Assembly: GCF_031583575.1 (NCBI RefSeq)
Contig: NZ_CP134146.1
Location: forward strand, 1,488,001 to 1,552,000
From: Thalassotalea nanhaiensis
GTDB lineage: Bacteria > Pseudomonadota > Gammaproteobacteria > Enterobacterales > Alteromonadaceae
Reading direction: 5' to 3'
Length of the DNA stretch: 64,000 bases
The notes below the pieces were generated by a model, which was given only the letters and a program-made list of their open reading frames with translations, made no database searches and was not told the DNA's origin. Numbering within the stretch: the first letter of the stretch is position 1; each line of letters opens with the position of its first letter. Positions 9,231-18,042 of this stretch are shown here, in pieces. A program made the translations under genes and the position numbers.

Positions 9231-10399
9231 AAATATTTATCATCGAGGTAGATGATTTTCAGCGAAAAATCTTACATGACATGATTGCAAGTAATTGTGA
9301 TGGTGAGGTTAGTGCATTTTCAAATGTAGACGATTGCATTTTTGAATTGGCTATGCTCAAAAAAGAGCAAGTAGTTATTTTTTCAGACATTAATCTACCA
9401 AATCAATCCGGAATAACGTTAATTAGAGAAATACAAAGGTTTGATAATATCCTAGGCATTATTGTCATAAGTGCATTAGATGAAACTGTCCTCGATTCCA
9501 TTTCTATGCTTATTAAACAGATTGGAGCTACTTATAGTAAGGTGTTACAAAAGCCTGTAAAAGCAGAAGAGTTAAAGCGGTTACTAAGTAAATTAAAAGG
9601 ATTTGCTAGTAATCCAGTAAACTCGACCAAAGGTGTGATGCTAACACAAGAAGAATTAGTATTAGCAAATATTAACAATGCTTATATTCCCTATTTTCAG
9701 CCACAAATTTACATAAAAACAGGTGAAATTAGAGGGTTTGAAATTCTGGGTCGATTAGTTAAGGATGGAGAAGTTATCTTTCCCAACCGATTTATTGAAC
9801 AGTTACTTAGATATGACATGATCAGTGACTACACGATAAGTATATTAGAGAATTCAATAAAATTGTTAAAGTCCAATGGCTTAGAACAATATCACCTATC
9901 TTTAAATGTAGAGTATAGAAGTTTAATGGAAGTTGATTTTTCGGAAAGAATCTTAAATGCGTTACAAAAGTGTGGCTACCCTGCGCAAAAGTTAACTATT
10001 GAAATCACAGAGTCTGCTTCTTCTCTATCACCAAACGTATTAGCTAATATTACAGAGCTAAAGCTACATTCAATTTCGATTGCAATTGATGACTTTGGTT
10101 TTGGTGGAAGCGGTATTAATGAGCTTTTAAATATTCCTTATTCTGAGCTTAAACTAGATAGATCTCACATCGCTATGATAAAAACCAATAAGAAAGCCAG
10201 AGCTATCGTTGAATCTATGGCTAATATGACGAGTAATTTAAATTTAGCCTGTGTAGCAGAAGGCATTGAAAACATTGAACAACTTGAGTCCATAAAAAAA
10301 ATGGATATAGCGATTGCACAAGGTTTTTTATATTCTAAAGCGATACCTGCGGGTGAAATAAAACAAAAATTAGCAAGTATAAACAGCATGTTTAATTAA
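9227..10399 (+). CDS. Response regulator with EAL phosphodiesterase output
   Basis: A 390-residue cytosolic protein with an N-terminal receiver domain (about 1-120; acidic pair D9/D10, phospho-acceptor D54 in FSDINLPNQSG, K109 before proline) and a C-terminal EAL domain (about 145-385). The EAL motif is varied to EILGR (172-176), but the residues needed for metal binding and catalysis are all there: N227, E259 in IEITE, D288-D289 in the DDFG motif, K309, E345 in VAEGIE and Q365. Degradation of c-di-GMP to pGpG is therefore expected. It overlaps the HPt gene by 4 nt and would oppose the cyclase two genes upstream. Confidence 0.9.
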   Translation: MKIFIIEVDDFQRKILHDMIASNCDGEVSAFSNVDDCIFELAMLKKEQVVIFSDINLPNQSGITLIREIQRFDNILGIIVISALDETVLDSISMLIKQIGATYSKVLQKPVKAEELKRLLSKLKGFASNPVNSTKGVMLTQEELVLANINNAYIPYFQPQIYIKTGEIRGFEILGRLVKDGEVIFPNRFIEQLLRYDMISDYTISILENSIKLLKSNGLEQYHLSLNVEYRSLMEVDFSERILNALQKCGYPAQKLTIEITESASSLSPNVLANITELKLHSISIAIDDFGFGGSGINELLNIPYSELKLDRSHIAMIKTNKKARAIVESMANMTSNLNLACVAEGIENIEQLESIKKMDIAIAQGFLYSKAIPAGEIKQKLASINSMFN

Positions 10400-10510
10400 C
10401 CAATCCGACCGTCTAATTGCAATAGAGAACGATAGATTGCCCCCTGTATTACGCTGTTAATATTTTTATGGACACAATGATATAGTCATCAAACTGTAAA
10501 ACTTAAAAAG

Positions 10511-11206
10511 TTAGACTTCTAATAAATCGTTTTGAAGTTGATAACCTTTTCCACGAATTGTCTTTATAAACTCAACTGGTAGTTTCGCATTTACTAGTTT
10601 TTCTCTGAGCCTTGAAATTACAATGTCGACACTTCTACTAACTCCATCATAAGGAAAACCTTTGAGGTAGGTAAAAATTTCATCGCGAGTGATTAACTTG
10701 TTTTTTCTACTTAGCATGAAATAGAGCAACTCAAATTCGTCATTAGTTAAATTAATTTCTTGTTCAAAGTAAAAACATTTTAAACTACGTTTATCACAGG
10801 TTAAATTTCCTGTTTTGATTATCGAAGCATCATTAAATTCAGTAGAACTCTTTCTAAAAAACCTAACTATTCGCGAATATAGCACATCAAAGCTAGTCCC
10901 TTTACGAATAAAATCATCAGCACCAGCATCAAAACTTGATATTTCTGAATCGATATCAGTATTCGCAGTGAGCATCACAATTGCACCATTAAACGTATTT
11001 CTGATGAGTTGACAAACGTCTATACCATTAACCTTAGGTAAATTAATATCTAATAATATGCAATCAACCGTGTATTTTATCAGGCTTCTTTCTACTAACT
11101 CTCCAGAGTAAGTTGAGTAAACAAGCCAACCTTTAGACTCAAAGCTTTTCTTCAAAATGGTTGATACAATAAAGTCATCTTCTACTAATAAAACAGTCTT
11201 GCGCAT
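10511..11206 (-). CDS. Orphan OmpR-family response regulator
   Basis: A 231-residue transcription regulator with a receiver domain (E9-D10-D11 pocket, phospho-acceptor D53 in LLDINLPKVNG, T80, K102 followed by G rather than the usual P) and a C-terminal winged helix (LTNDEFELLYFML, SRSVDIVISRLREKL, IRGKGYQL). It is convergent with the REC-EAL gene and has no neighbouring kinase. The HPt protein next door is a possible phosphate source. Its targets may include its own promoter, where two 12-bp direct repeats lie about 145-177 bp upstream of the start. Confidence 0.9.
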   Translation of the reverse strand: MRKTVLLVEDDFIVSTILKKSFESKGWLVYSTYSGELVERSLIKYTVDCILLDINLPKVNGIDVCQLIRNTFNGAIVMLTANTDIDSEISSFDAGADDFIRKGTSFDVLYSRIVRFFRKSSTEFNDASIIKTGNLTCDKRSLKCFYFEQEINLTNDEFELLYFMLSRKNKLITRDEIFTYLKGFPYDGVSRSVDIVISRLREKLVNAKLPVEFIKTIRGKGYQLQNDLLEV

Positions 11207-11599
11207 TTAAAATCCTAAAAAAGTCTGCAGGAATAGTTTTAATTTATTCCCGTTGTTCATAGTGATGTGCAGCAACTTTTAGTTGAAGCTACGCATACTA
11301 TTAAGAAAAAAGTTTAACTTTTTTAATTTTTATTGTCATTCATCACCCCGAACATAAATTTACAGGAAATAAACATAAATTTAATAACCCGAAAGGGTGA
11401 ATTTTCAAAATATAATGGTTCAAGAAATTCCCTAGAGTGTAATATTTTCACTAATCGTACTTTTTGTTAAGTTTATGACCAATGTAAGGTATAACTAACA
11501 TTGCATTCAATTGGGCACAATAAGTGGCTGTGTTCGCACTCTATTATTTTAGCTAGCAGTTGTTGCCGGCTCTTGATCATTATGCCCTAAGGTTAACTT
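11207..11599. other. Intergenic region between divergent regulator and GNAT genes
   Basis: 393 bp without a gene. Besides the direct repeats at 11351-11383 described separately, it contains the small palindrome taacccgaaagggtga near 11383-11400. Promoters for both divergent genes should be here; tataat-like hexamers exist in this AT-rich stretch but none has a convincing -35 partner. Confidence 0.5.
11351..11383. promoter_or_regulatory. Direct-repeat candidate operator
   Basis: Two identical 12-mers AACATAAATTTA begin at 11351 and 11372, 21 bp apart (two helical turns). OmpR-family regulators bind tandem direct repeats on one face of the helix, and this lies upstream of such a regulator gene on the other strand. 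The assignment is inference; AT-rich sequence makes chance repeats more likely. Confidence 0.35.
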
Positions 11600-12106
11600 G
11601 TGAAATTTGAAACACTATCTGAAAGGCATCTGGACTTATTATTTCAGTTTGAACTAGATAATAGAGGATGGTTTGAATCGTTAATTTCTTCAAGAGGCGA
11701 TGACTTTTATACCTTACCTAGTATTCAGAGCCATATCGCTAAGTGTATTTCAGATGCAAAGTTAAATAATAGTTGGTCTGGCGTCCTTATAGATAAAGGA
11801 AAATTAATAGCTCGAGCTAACCTTAAAGATCTCTGCCTTCAAAGTAAAAGTTGTTCAGTAGGTTACCGGGTTGCAAAAACTAGTATTGGCAAAGGTTACG
11901 CCAGTTACTGCCTAGGTGAGTTAATTAAAAAGGCAATAGACTTATATTCTATCGAGTTTCTCAATGCACAGGTTTTGGATAATAACCCTGCTTCAAAAGC
12001 TGTATTACAAAAGTTCGGTTTCAAACCTATTTCACATCAACCTAATTTTGTAGAATTAAATACCGTTAAACTAGGATGTACTACTTTTAGGTATGTAGTT
12101 GCTTAA
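11600..12106 (+). CDS. GNAT-family N-acetyltransferase
   Basis: A 168-residue protein of the RimJ/RimL-like acetyltransferase group. The acetyl-CoA-binding region reads GYRVAKTSIGKGYASYCLGELIK..., with the later NPASKAVLQKFGFKP typical of this family. GTG at 11600 is taken as start because AAGG stands 8 nt before it. The substrate (ribosomal protein N-terminus, amino acid or small molecule) is not predictable. The next gene begins 39 bp downstream with its own strong ribosome binding site. Confidence 0.85.
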   Translation: MKFETLSERHLDLLFQFELDNRGWFESLISSRGDDFYTLPSIQSHIAKCISDAKLNNSWSGVLIDKGKLIARANLKDLCLQSKSCSVGYRVAKTSIGKGYASYCLGELIKKAIDLYSIEFLNAQVLDNNPASKAVLQKFGFKPISHQPNFVELNTVKLGCTTFRYVVA

Positions 12107-12145
12107 TGTATTCCAACTTTTAAATGAGAGTCTAAGGAGAATAAA

Positions 12146-12571
12146 ATGAAAGGTGTTTGTAATTGTGGAGCAGTAAGCTTTTCATTATTGGGGGAAATAC
12201 CTCATCTTTATCAGTGTCATTGTACTCTTTGTCAGAAGCAGGGAGGATCGACGTCAAACACTGCCACTATGATTGCTAAAAAAGACTTTGTGTGGCTTTC
12301 AGGCGAGGAGTTAATTACTAAATGGCAAAAGGGGTCAGGCTTTAGTTCTCATTTTTGTAAATGTTGTGGATCACCAGTACCAAACCCTTTGCGAGACTCC
12401 GATTTTTACTGGATCCCAATGGGCCTATTGGAAAATGTAAACGCTAAAGTTGTTATGCATATTTATTGCGACTCTAAAGCGCCATGGGATGTTGTGCCTG
12501 ACTCATGCAAACAAGATGAAACCATGCCTGAACAATTATCAACATTTATAGACATTCTTAAACAGAAGTAA
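12146..12571 (+). CDS. GFA-family zinc protein
   Basis: A 141-residue protein of the glutathione-dependent formaldehyde-activating enzyme/CENP-V fold. Zinc ligands are visible in the expected order: CNCGAVSF at the N-terminus, CHCTLCQKQGGS, and CKCCGSP about 40 residues later. Most bacterial members of this family have no proven formaldehyde-related activity, so only the family is claimed. The ribosome binding site AAGGAG is 6 nt before the ATG. Confidence 0.88.
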   Translation: MKGVCNCGAVSFSLLGEIPHLYQCHCTLCQKQGGSTSNTATMIAKKDFVWLSGEELITKWQKGSGFSSHFCKCCGSPVPNPLRDSDFYWIPMGLLENVNAKVVMHIYCDSKAPWDVVPDSCKQDETMPEQLSTFIDILKQK

Positions 12572-12613
12572 ATTGTCTAATAAGTTGTTAAGCATTGAAT
12601 ACTATCGTTGTAT

Positions 12614-13477
12614 TTAACTGGGGTTATAAGCAGAAATAAACCACGCACTTGATGGTGCCCAAATGCTGCCGTCTTGTCGCTCAAACTTTCCTATAACATC
12701 ACCTAAAGCAAGTTCAACTTCCCCTTTAAGTCGTTGGCCTTCATCCCCAGCAAGCCTAATAATTTCACCAGCAGGGCCAATTTCCAAGGCAAACTGTATG
12801 GCTTCTTGTAAATTGCGGCCTATGCATATTTCTGAATCAAAGCGCTCAAACTGTACACGTTCAAAGCCAACCGCTTGCAGCATATCACTGACCATATCTG
12901 GTCCAGCCATAGAAAATGGGCCAGGGCCGCAATGTACGGCATTGGTTTCTTCATGAGAAACTACGGGCACAATATTTCTAACACAAAGCTCTGCGTCGTG
13001 TAACCAAGGGTTATCTTCTCTTTTTCGCCACACTACTTGGGTAAACTTCCCTCCAGGTTTAAGCGCAGAGCGTATATTTTTCATCGCTAAACTTGGCATA
13101 TTAAAAAACATGGTACCAAAGCGGGCAAAGGCTTCATCATAGGGGCCGCCTAAATCGTCAGCTTCCACGTCAGCAACAAAAAAACGGGTGTTGTTAAGCT
13201 TTTCTTGCTCTGCAGCACTATTGCATTCATTAATAAAATTGCTTGCACAATCTACACCGTAAGATAACCCATTATCTCCAATTAACTTGGCAATACGAAT
13301 GGTACAGTCGCCAAAACCACAGCCAACGTCCAACATATTGGCCGCTTTAGGCGGTGGATGTCGTATGAATACTTGTTCACTAATTGCCGCATACCCTTCA
13401 ACAAAGAGAAACTTAAAGCGGCTGAATTTCTCAAATAAAACGGTATTCCATGCTTCTATCACCACATCGTTGGCCAT
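12614..13477 (-). CDS. Class I SAM-dependent methyltransferase
   Basis: A 287-residue Rossmann-fold methyltransferase. Motif I is LDVGCGFGDCTIRIA, followed by YGVDCASNF at the end of beta-2 and FARFGTMFFNMP around motif IV. The ATG at 13477 (MANDVV) is chosen over a GTG three codons upstream because AAAAGG stands 8 nt before it. It resembles the UbiE/Methyltransf_11-type enzymes acting on small molecules. No operon partner; the substrate is unknown. Confidence 0.85.
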   Translation of the reverse strand: MANDVVIEAWNTVLFEKFSRFKFLFVEGYAAISEQVFIRHPPPKAANMLDVGCGFGDCTIRIAKLIGDNGLSYGVDCASNFINECNSAAEQEKLNNTRFFVADVEADDLGGPYDEAFARFGTMFFNMPSLAMKNIRSALKPGGKFTQVVWRKREDNPWLHDAELCVRNIVPVVSHEETNAVHCGPGPFSMAGPDMVSDMLQAVGFERVQFERFDSEICIGRNLQEAIQFALEIGPAGEIIRLAGDEGQRLKGEVELALGDVIGKFERQDGSIWAPSSAWFISAYNPS

Positions 13478-13619
13478 TAATATCACCTTTTATTAAGTGC
13501 TAAGAATTATTATTTGATTAAGTGTAGACCATTACAGTTGTTTCAATGGCAAGTTAATGAATGGTTTTTTGTCGGCAAAATAATAAAAGGAGTCGGATTA
13601 TCAGCTACTTGTGACTTTA

Positions 13620-14432
13620 CTAAAATAACTCTTTTAAGATGATAACAATGGCAATAATCAGGGTAAAAAATGCGAATATTTTTTGTAGAGATGTACCATC
13701 GAGCTTTCCGGCAATTTTTGTAGAAAGACTCATGCCAATAAAAGTGGCAATTAACATATACCCCAGCAAAGGCAATTGTAATTCAATGCCAGATTGCAAA
13801 TCGCCAATGAAACCTAACAGCGACTTTAAGGCAATAATAAATAGTGATGCACCAACGGCATTTAACATTGGCATGCCTAGAAATAATACTAGGGCAGGGA
13901 TGATTAAAAAGCCTCCTCCAGCACCAAGAATACCGGTCACCACGCCAACAACTGCTCCTTCAAGCATTATCAACGGCCAGTTTCGGGACTTAGGTTTATC
14001 TGGGTTTTGATCTATGGCAGCAGGTTTAGGCTCTTTTTTGTATGCTTTTTTTAGCATTAAGGTTGCGGACGCTAGCATCAAAAATGCAAACAACACCATA
14101 ATGGCCATGTTTTTAGAAATCGCAAAAGGTGAGGTTAAAATTTGTTCTGGGATTGCCGGCATTAAAAATGCCCGAGATAAATATACGGCAATAATAGACG
14201 GAATAGCGAATGCCAGAGATGAGCTGATATCTATCAAGCCTTGCCTGAAGTATCGCACTGCGCCAAATGCTGCGGTAGCACCAACAATAAGCAAAGAATA
14301 CCCTGTTGCAGTATCTGGTGCCACGCCCATTAGATAGACTAAAATTGGTACGGTCAATATAGAGCCACCACCGCCAATGACACCTAACACCAACCCCATA
14401 AGGATGGCTGCGAAATACCCCAGAATGATCAT
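13620..14432 (-). CDS. TSUP/TauE-SafE family membrane permease
   Basis: An inner-membrane protein of about 270 residues with roughly eight hydrophobic segments in two homologous halves. Each half begins with the family's glycine-rich motif: GLVLGVIGGGGSILTVPILV near the N-terminus and GVVTGILGAGGGFLIIPALV in the middle. The family exports sulfite, sulfoacetate or related organosulfur anions or takes up sulfate-like ions; the substrate here cannot be told. ATG 14432 is taken as start; a GTG five codons upstream is possible, and neither has a strong ribosome binding site. Confidence 0.88.
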   Translation of the reverse strand: MIILGYFAAILMGLVLGVIGGGGSILTVPILVYLMGVAPDTATGYSLLIVGATAAFGAVRYFRQGLIDISSSLAFAIPSIIAVYLSRAFLMPAIPEQILTSPFAISKNMAIMVLFAFLMLASATLMLKKAYKKEPKPAAIDQNPDKPKSRNWPLIMLEGAVVGVVTGILGAGGGFLIIPALVLFLGMPMLNAVGASLFIIALKSLLGFIGDLQSGIELQLPLLGYMLIATFIGMSLSTKIAGKLDGTSLQKIFAFFTLIIAIVIILKELF

Positions 14433-14744
14433 ATAAAAATCGTACACGTATAAATAATTAGAGTCATATATGATACTTGTAAGCGAGCACGGTTAACATG
14501 TTAAATAAGAACTTAGACCATGCATATTTCATTAAAATTGAGCCTGTTGATTGTTGAAATGAAATTTTCATGCTCACTTTATCGAGTCGCTGCTTACAGT
14601 ACTTAACGTTTTGAACTCACTCATCTTACTGAATAAAGACATAAATATTTACAAGTAAACTTGCTTTAATGCCAAGCCACTACTTGCCAAGTTAAATTGA
14701 ATTGTTAACATGTTGTTAGAAATTTACCAGCAGGACTTATCACT

Positions 14745-15830
14745 TTGAAATGGCTTAGTATCAGTATCATAATCTTGTTACTCGCAGGGTGTTCAACAAG
14801 TAATAAAGTTGAACGAGTAGAGCAGCCTAATTCAATAATTAAATACAAAAAAGATACTGTCGAGCCAACTCGCTTTGCAAATTTATATCCGGGTAAAAAA
14901 ACATACCCTGAAACATGTACTGAGCATTGTTACCAACCATCCGCTCTCGTTAAATGTGAGACTCCCGCTGAGAACTGTCAATATATTGGCGAACAAGTAG
15001 CGATGAATTTAAATACTGGTTTTACTTTTCGCTGGCTTGGGCATGCGAGTTTTTATATTGAAAGCCCTGATGGTAATACATTACTGATTGATCCGGTTAG
15101 CGGCCAATTCGACTGGCCGGTGAACTGGGCATTTCGATTAAGTGAGGGTTTCAACCGTAAACAAGGTTTTTGGCCAAGTGAAAACGAAATGACTAATATC
15201 GATGCAGTACTGTATTCACACATTCATTATGATCATTTCAATAAAGATGATATTGCCAGTATTGGCCCTGTAGCAAAGTATTACGTGCCTTTAGGCTTTG
15301 CCGAACATTTTCCTAACGATGGTTATAGCATTAACGAAATGACGTGGTTTTCAAGCAAGGTGTTAGGCAATTTAACCATCAACTTTGTCCCTGCTCACCA
15401 TTTTAGTAGTCGAGTTTGGGTACCGTACATATATGAAGATAATGATACAACCCTATGGGGAGGATGGGTGCTAGAGCATCAGGGACGGCGTATCTTTTTT
15501 GCCGGCGATACTGGTTATTCTCAACACTTTAAAGACATACAACAACGTTACGGGGATATGGATGTGTGTTTAATGCCAATAGCTTCTTATTTTAATGAAG
15601 AAAATGGCGACTGGTATCGTTATGTACATACAACGCCTGAAGATGCGTTAATTGCAGCGCAACAGCTGAATTGTAAAGTGATGATCCCATGGGGATACGG
15701 TAATTCAAGTTGGAAAATGGGCGATCACAGTTCCCATTCAGCTCTGTTAAGACTGTTGAATATGCATAAAAAGTTGGGCTCGAACATATCTTTATACATT
15801 CTTAATGAAGGTGAAACTGTAGCCTTCTAA
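14745..15830 (+). CDS. Metallo-beta-lactamase-fold lipoprotein (RomA-like)
   Basis: A 361-residue hydrolase of the MBL fold, related to RomA/NAPE-PLD-type proteins. TTG at 14745 is the start, with CAGGA about 9 nt upstream; it begins with a lipoprotein signal ending in LLLAGC, so the protein is membrane anchored. The metal-binding motif is H159-I-H161-Y-D163-H164 (SHIHYDHF), with HASFYIES before it and FAGDTGYS and HTTPEDAL after it. The family includes phospholipase-D-like hydrolases; the substrate is not predictable. The 312 bp between it and the TSUP gene hold no other recognisable gene. Confidence 0.87.
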   Translation: MKWLSISIIILLLAGCSTSNKVERVEQPNSIIKYKKDTVEPTRFANLYPGKKTYPETCTEHCYQPSALVKCETPAENCQYIGEQVAMNLNTGFTFRWLGHASFYIESPDGNTLLIDPVSGQFDWPVNWAFRLSEGFNRKQGFWPSENEMTNIDAVLYSHIHYDHFNKDDIASIGPVAKYYVPLGFAEHFPNDGYSINEMTWFSSKVLGNLTINFVPAHHFSSRVWVPYIYEDNDTTLWGGWVLEHQGRRIFFAGDTGYSQHFKDIQQRYGDMDVCLMPIASYFNEENGDWYRYVHTTPEDALIAAQQLNCKVMIPWGYGNSSWKMGDHSSHSALLRLLNMHKKLGSNISLYILNEGETVAF

Positions 15831-15876
15831 AAAGTATTTCAAGCCCAAACTATGTTGATAAGCACGTAAACAAATA

Positions 15877-17430
15877 TTACGCCATTTTAAAGTTTCCGTG
15901 AAAGCCTAATGGTAAGTGATTGTTTAACCATGCCCTGGCAATAGGGCCCTCAGCTAGGTTATTGGCATTAAATATATTAAGACAAGTGCGTTTGCTTGGT
16001 ACATGTAATGCTGTACCAATAAGATAGCCGCTGCCTTCTTTACGTTTCGGACACACGGTTATGTGCTCTTCAACTAAATACTCTTTACCAAAAATGTATT
16101 TATCTTCTTTACCTGTATTTGTATTAAAACTACTGACGGTATCACTCCATAGGCTATTGTTTGTAGATGACAGGTGATATAAATAATTATTTTTTAGACC
16201 AGTTATATGATCGCACACCCGCGGAAACTCACTATTAGTATCCAAAATGGTATGGTTGGTACTGCCGTTTGGCAGTAACGTATAAAGTGCCGTTTTAGCG
16301 TCAATATTGGCATTATTCATTTCGCCTTGCATGACATTAGATAAATTATGCAGTACATCAACATTAGGATACAAACTCGCATCAAAGTGAATGGTGCCAT
16401 TGCTTTCTTCCCAAGCATTACCATAGTGAAAGGCAAATCCAGAGGGTAGTTCGTATTGTTTGGTTACCGCTAATTGAGTTTTGCTGACTACCAAGACGCG
16501 CATAGGTAGATTATTGTCAAATCCTACTCTGGAAAAGTAACCCTGTTGGCTGTCACTTTCTGCTCTGCGTGTAATTAATGATGGCAAAATTAGTAGTAGA
16601 TGTTTATCAGTGATCAAAAAGTCGTGTAACATACCGCCGCGATACTTTGCATTCACTATTTTTACGTTTTTAACTTGCCCTGTTGCCGACAAATGATAAA
16701 GCACGATATGACCATTTGGGTGTAAACCAAAGTTCCATATATCACCATTCGCTTCAATTTTTGGGTGAGCAGAAAAGGGCAGTCCTTTTAAACTATTACC
16801 ATATTTACCTTCCTCTCCAAGCGTCACTTGCTGTTGATAGTCCAAGGTTTTACTATTTATGCTAGTTGCCGAACCGGCTTCCCATAATGCCCAAAGGTCA
16901 TCGCCAACCGGGATCACATTGGTATTTGCGGTATTAATCATATTGGCATTTGAAACCGGTAAAGGCTTGTTAATTTTAGTTTCAGGGCCAGAGTATAAAA
17001 AGCGCTCAGCTTGTTGTTCTTGTTGAAACTTTGGCGTGTTGATAAACTTTCCGTGATGACTTACTTTGCCATTTTCGATATGAAAGCTTTGTAGCATGCC
17101 ATCACCTTCAAACAGATGTTGATAGCGTTGGTCTCCGCGCTCGTGCTTTCCTGGGCCATTGCGGAAAAATATGCCGTTCAGATCCGCGGGGATTTTACCT
17201 TCAATATTTAATGTTTGCGGCTTAAAATTACTTTCTACATTACTAAAGCCGAGTAAATCTGGGTTATTTGCTAAAGCACGGTTAAACAAGTCTTTATAAT
17301 TAACCACAGAGCTGTTATTTATCGCATTGGTGTTAACTTTTGAACTGGCTAATGCCTGAATAGATGGATTTAAAAGCATTGAGCCCAGGCCGACAGCCCC
17401 CATGCTTTTTAATAATTGTCTACGTTGCAT
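15877..17430 (-). CDS. Carotenoid cleavage oxygenase
   Basis: A 517-residue RPE65-family iron(II) dioxygenase with an N-terminal twin-arginine signal (RRQLLKSMGAVGLG), so it is predicted to be exported folded. The seven-bladed propeller family markers are present: FFRNGPGKHERG early on, and the four histidines expected to hold iron in AHPKIEANGD, LHDFLIT, FHYGNAWEES and the C-terminal GFHGNF. Such enzymes cut carotenoids or stilbenoids at a double bond. It lies 25 bp after the DUF2141 gene, forming a two-gene operon facing a LytTR regulator. The exact substrate is unknown. Confidence 0.93.
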   Translation of the reverse strand: MQRRQLLKSMGAVGLGSMLLNPSIQALASSKVNTNAINNSSVVNYKDLFNRALANNPDLLGFSNVESNFKPQTLNIEGKIPADLNGIFFRNGPGKHERGDQRYQHLFEGDGMLQSFHIENGKVSHHGKFINTPKFQQEQQAERFLYSGPETKINKPLPVSNANMINTANTNVIPVGDDLWALWEAGSATSINSKTLDYQQQVTLGEEGKYGNSLKGLPFSAHPKIEANGDIWNFGLHPNGHIVLYHLSATGQVKNVKIVNAKYRGGMLHDFLITDKHLLLILPSLITRRAESDSQQGYFSRVGFDNNLPMRVLVVSKTQLAVTKQYELPSGFAFHYGNAWEESNGTIHFDASLYPNVDVLHNLSNVMQGEMNNANIDAKTALYTLLPNGSTNHTILDTNSEFPRVCDHITGLKNNYLYHLSSTNNSLWSDTVSSFNTNTGKEDKYIFGKEYLVEEHITVCPKRKEGSGYLIGTALHVPSKRTCLNIFNANNLAEGPIARAWLNNHLPLGFHGNFKMA

Positions 17431-17455
17431 TTTTCTATCTCCGCTTTTTAACCTA

Positions 17456-17887
17456 TTAATAAATCACAGTACTTTCATTAATTACTTTGCTGTCATCTTC
17501 GCTGACAATGAATTTGATTTCACTGTAACTCACTGGACCAAAATTTGGTTTTGCATTATTTGAAAAGCCGTACCCTTCAACAGGCATACCAAATAAGTTG
17601 GTCTCTAATTTGCCATTACTGTTTTGATCGTGGAAATAGCGCAATGCATATTCACCTTTGCTAAGGTTATTAAAGTGAATGCTGGCTTTACCACTTTGGG
17701 CTTTTGTGATGGTGGCCGACTCGGGGATGCTTTTTGTATAATTTTCTTCGCCTTTAAACAGTTGTACATACACTTTGCTTGAGTCGTCATTTACTCCCAA
17801 AATATTAAATTCAATTTCAGCCGCTGTTGCTGCGCTGCTTACAAGTAAAGAAATCATTGCTGTTAAAAATAAGTTTGAGTTTTTCAT
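17456..17887 (-). CDS. DUF2141 periplasmic protein
   Basis: A 143-residue protein with a signal peptide cleaved near AATAA, then a single DUF2141 beta-sandwich domain. The family signature is plain: YALRYFHDQNSNGKLETN, then FGMPVEGYGFSNNA and the closing FGPVSYSEIKFIV. The function of this family is not established. It is the first gene of the operon with the carotenoid oxygenase, so a role in the same exported carotenoid-related process is inferred. Confidence 0.9.
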   Translation of the reverse strand: MKNSNLFLTAMISLLVSSAATAAEIEFNILGVNDDSSKVYVQLFKGEENYTKSIPESATITKAQSGKASIHFNNLSKGEYALRYFHDQNSNGKLETNLFGMPVEGYGFSNNAKPNFGPVSYSEIKFIVSEDDSKVINESTVIY

Positions 17888-18006
17888 TTTAATTCCTATT
17901 AATGTGTTGTTAACTAATTCATAACAAGTGCTTAATTAATTATTAGCAATTGCGTCGTGTTGAAAAGACGATAGAATGGAATAATTAAAATAAATAGTTA
18001 TGTTTC

Positions 18007-18029
18007 GCGAATTAACTTAAACAATTCGC
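18007..18029. promoter_or_regulatory. Inverted repeat between divergent LytTR and DUF2141 genes
   Basis: GCGAATT (18007-18013) and AATTCGC (18023-18029) form a perfect 7-bp inverted repeat with a 9-bp spacer, ending 13 bp before the LytTR gene start in the 155-bp divergent region. It could be an operator for autoregulation. LytTR proteins usually bind direct repeats, so this match of site to protein is weak. Confidence 0.3.
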
Positions 18030-18042
18030 AAATTGCCCGTTT

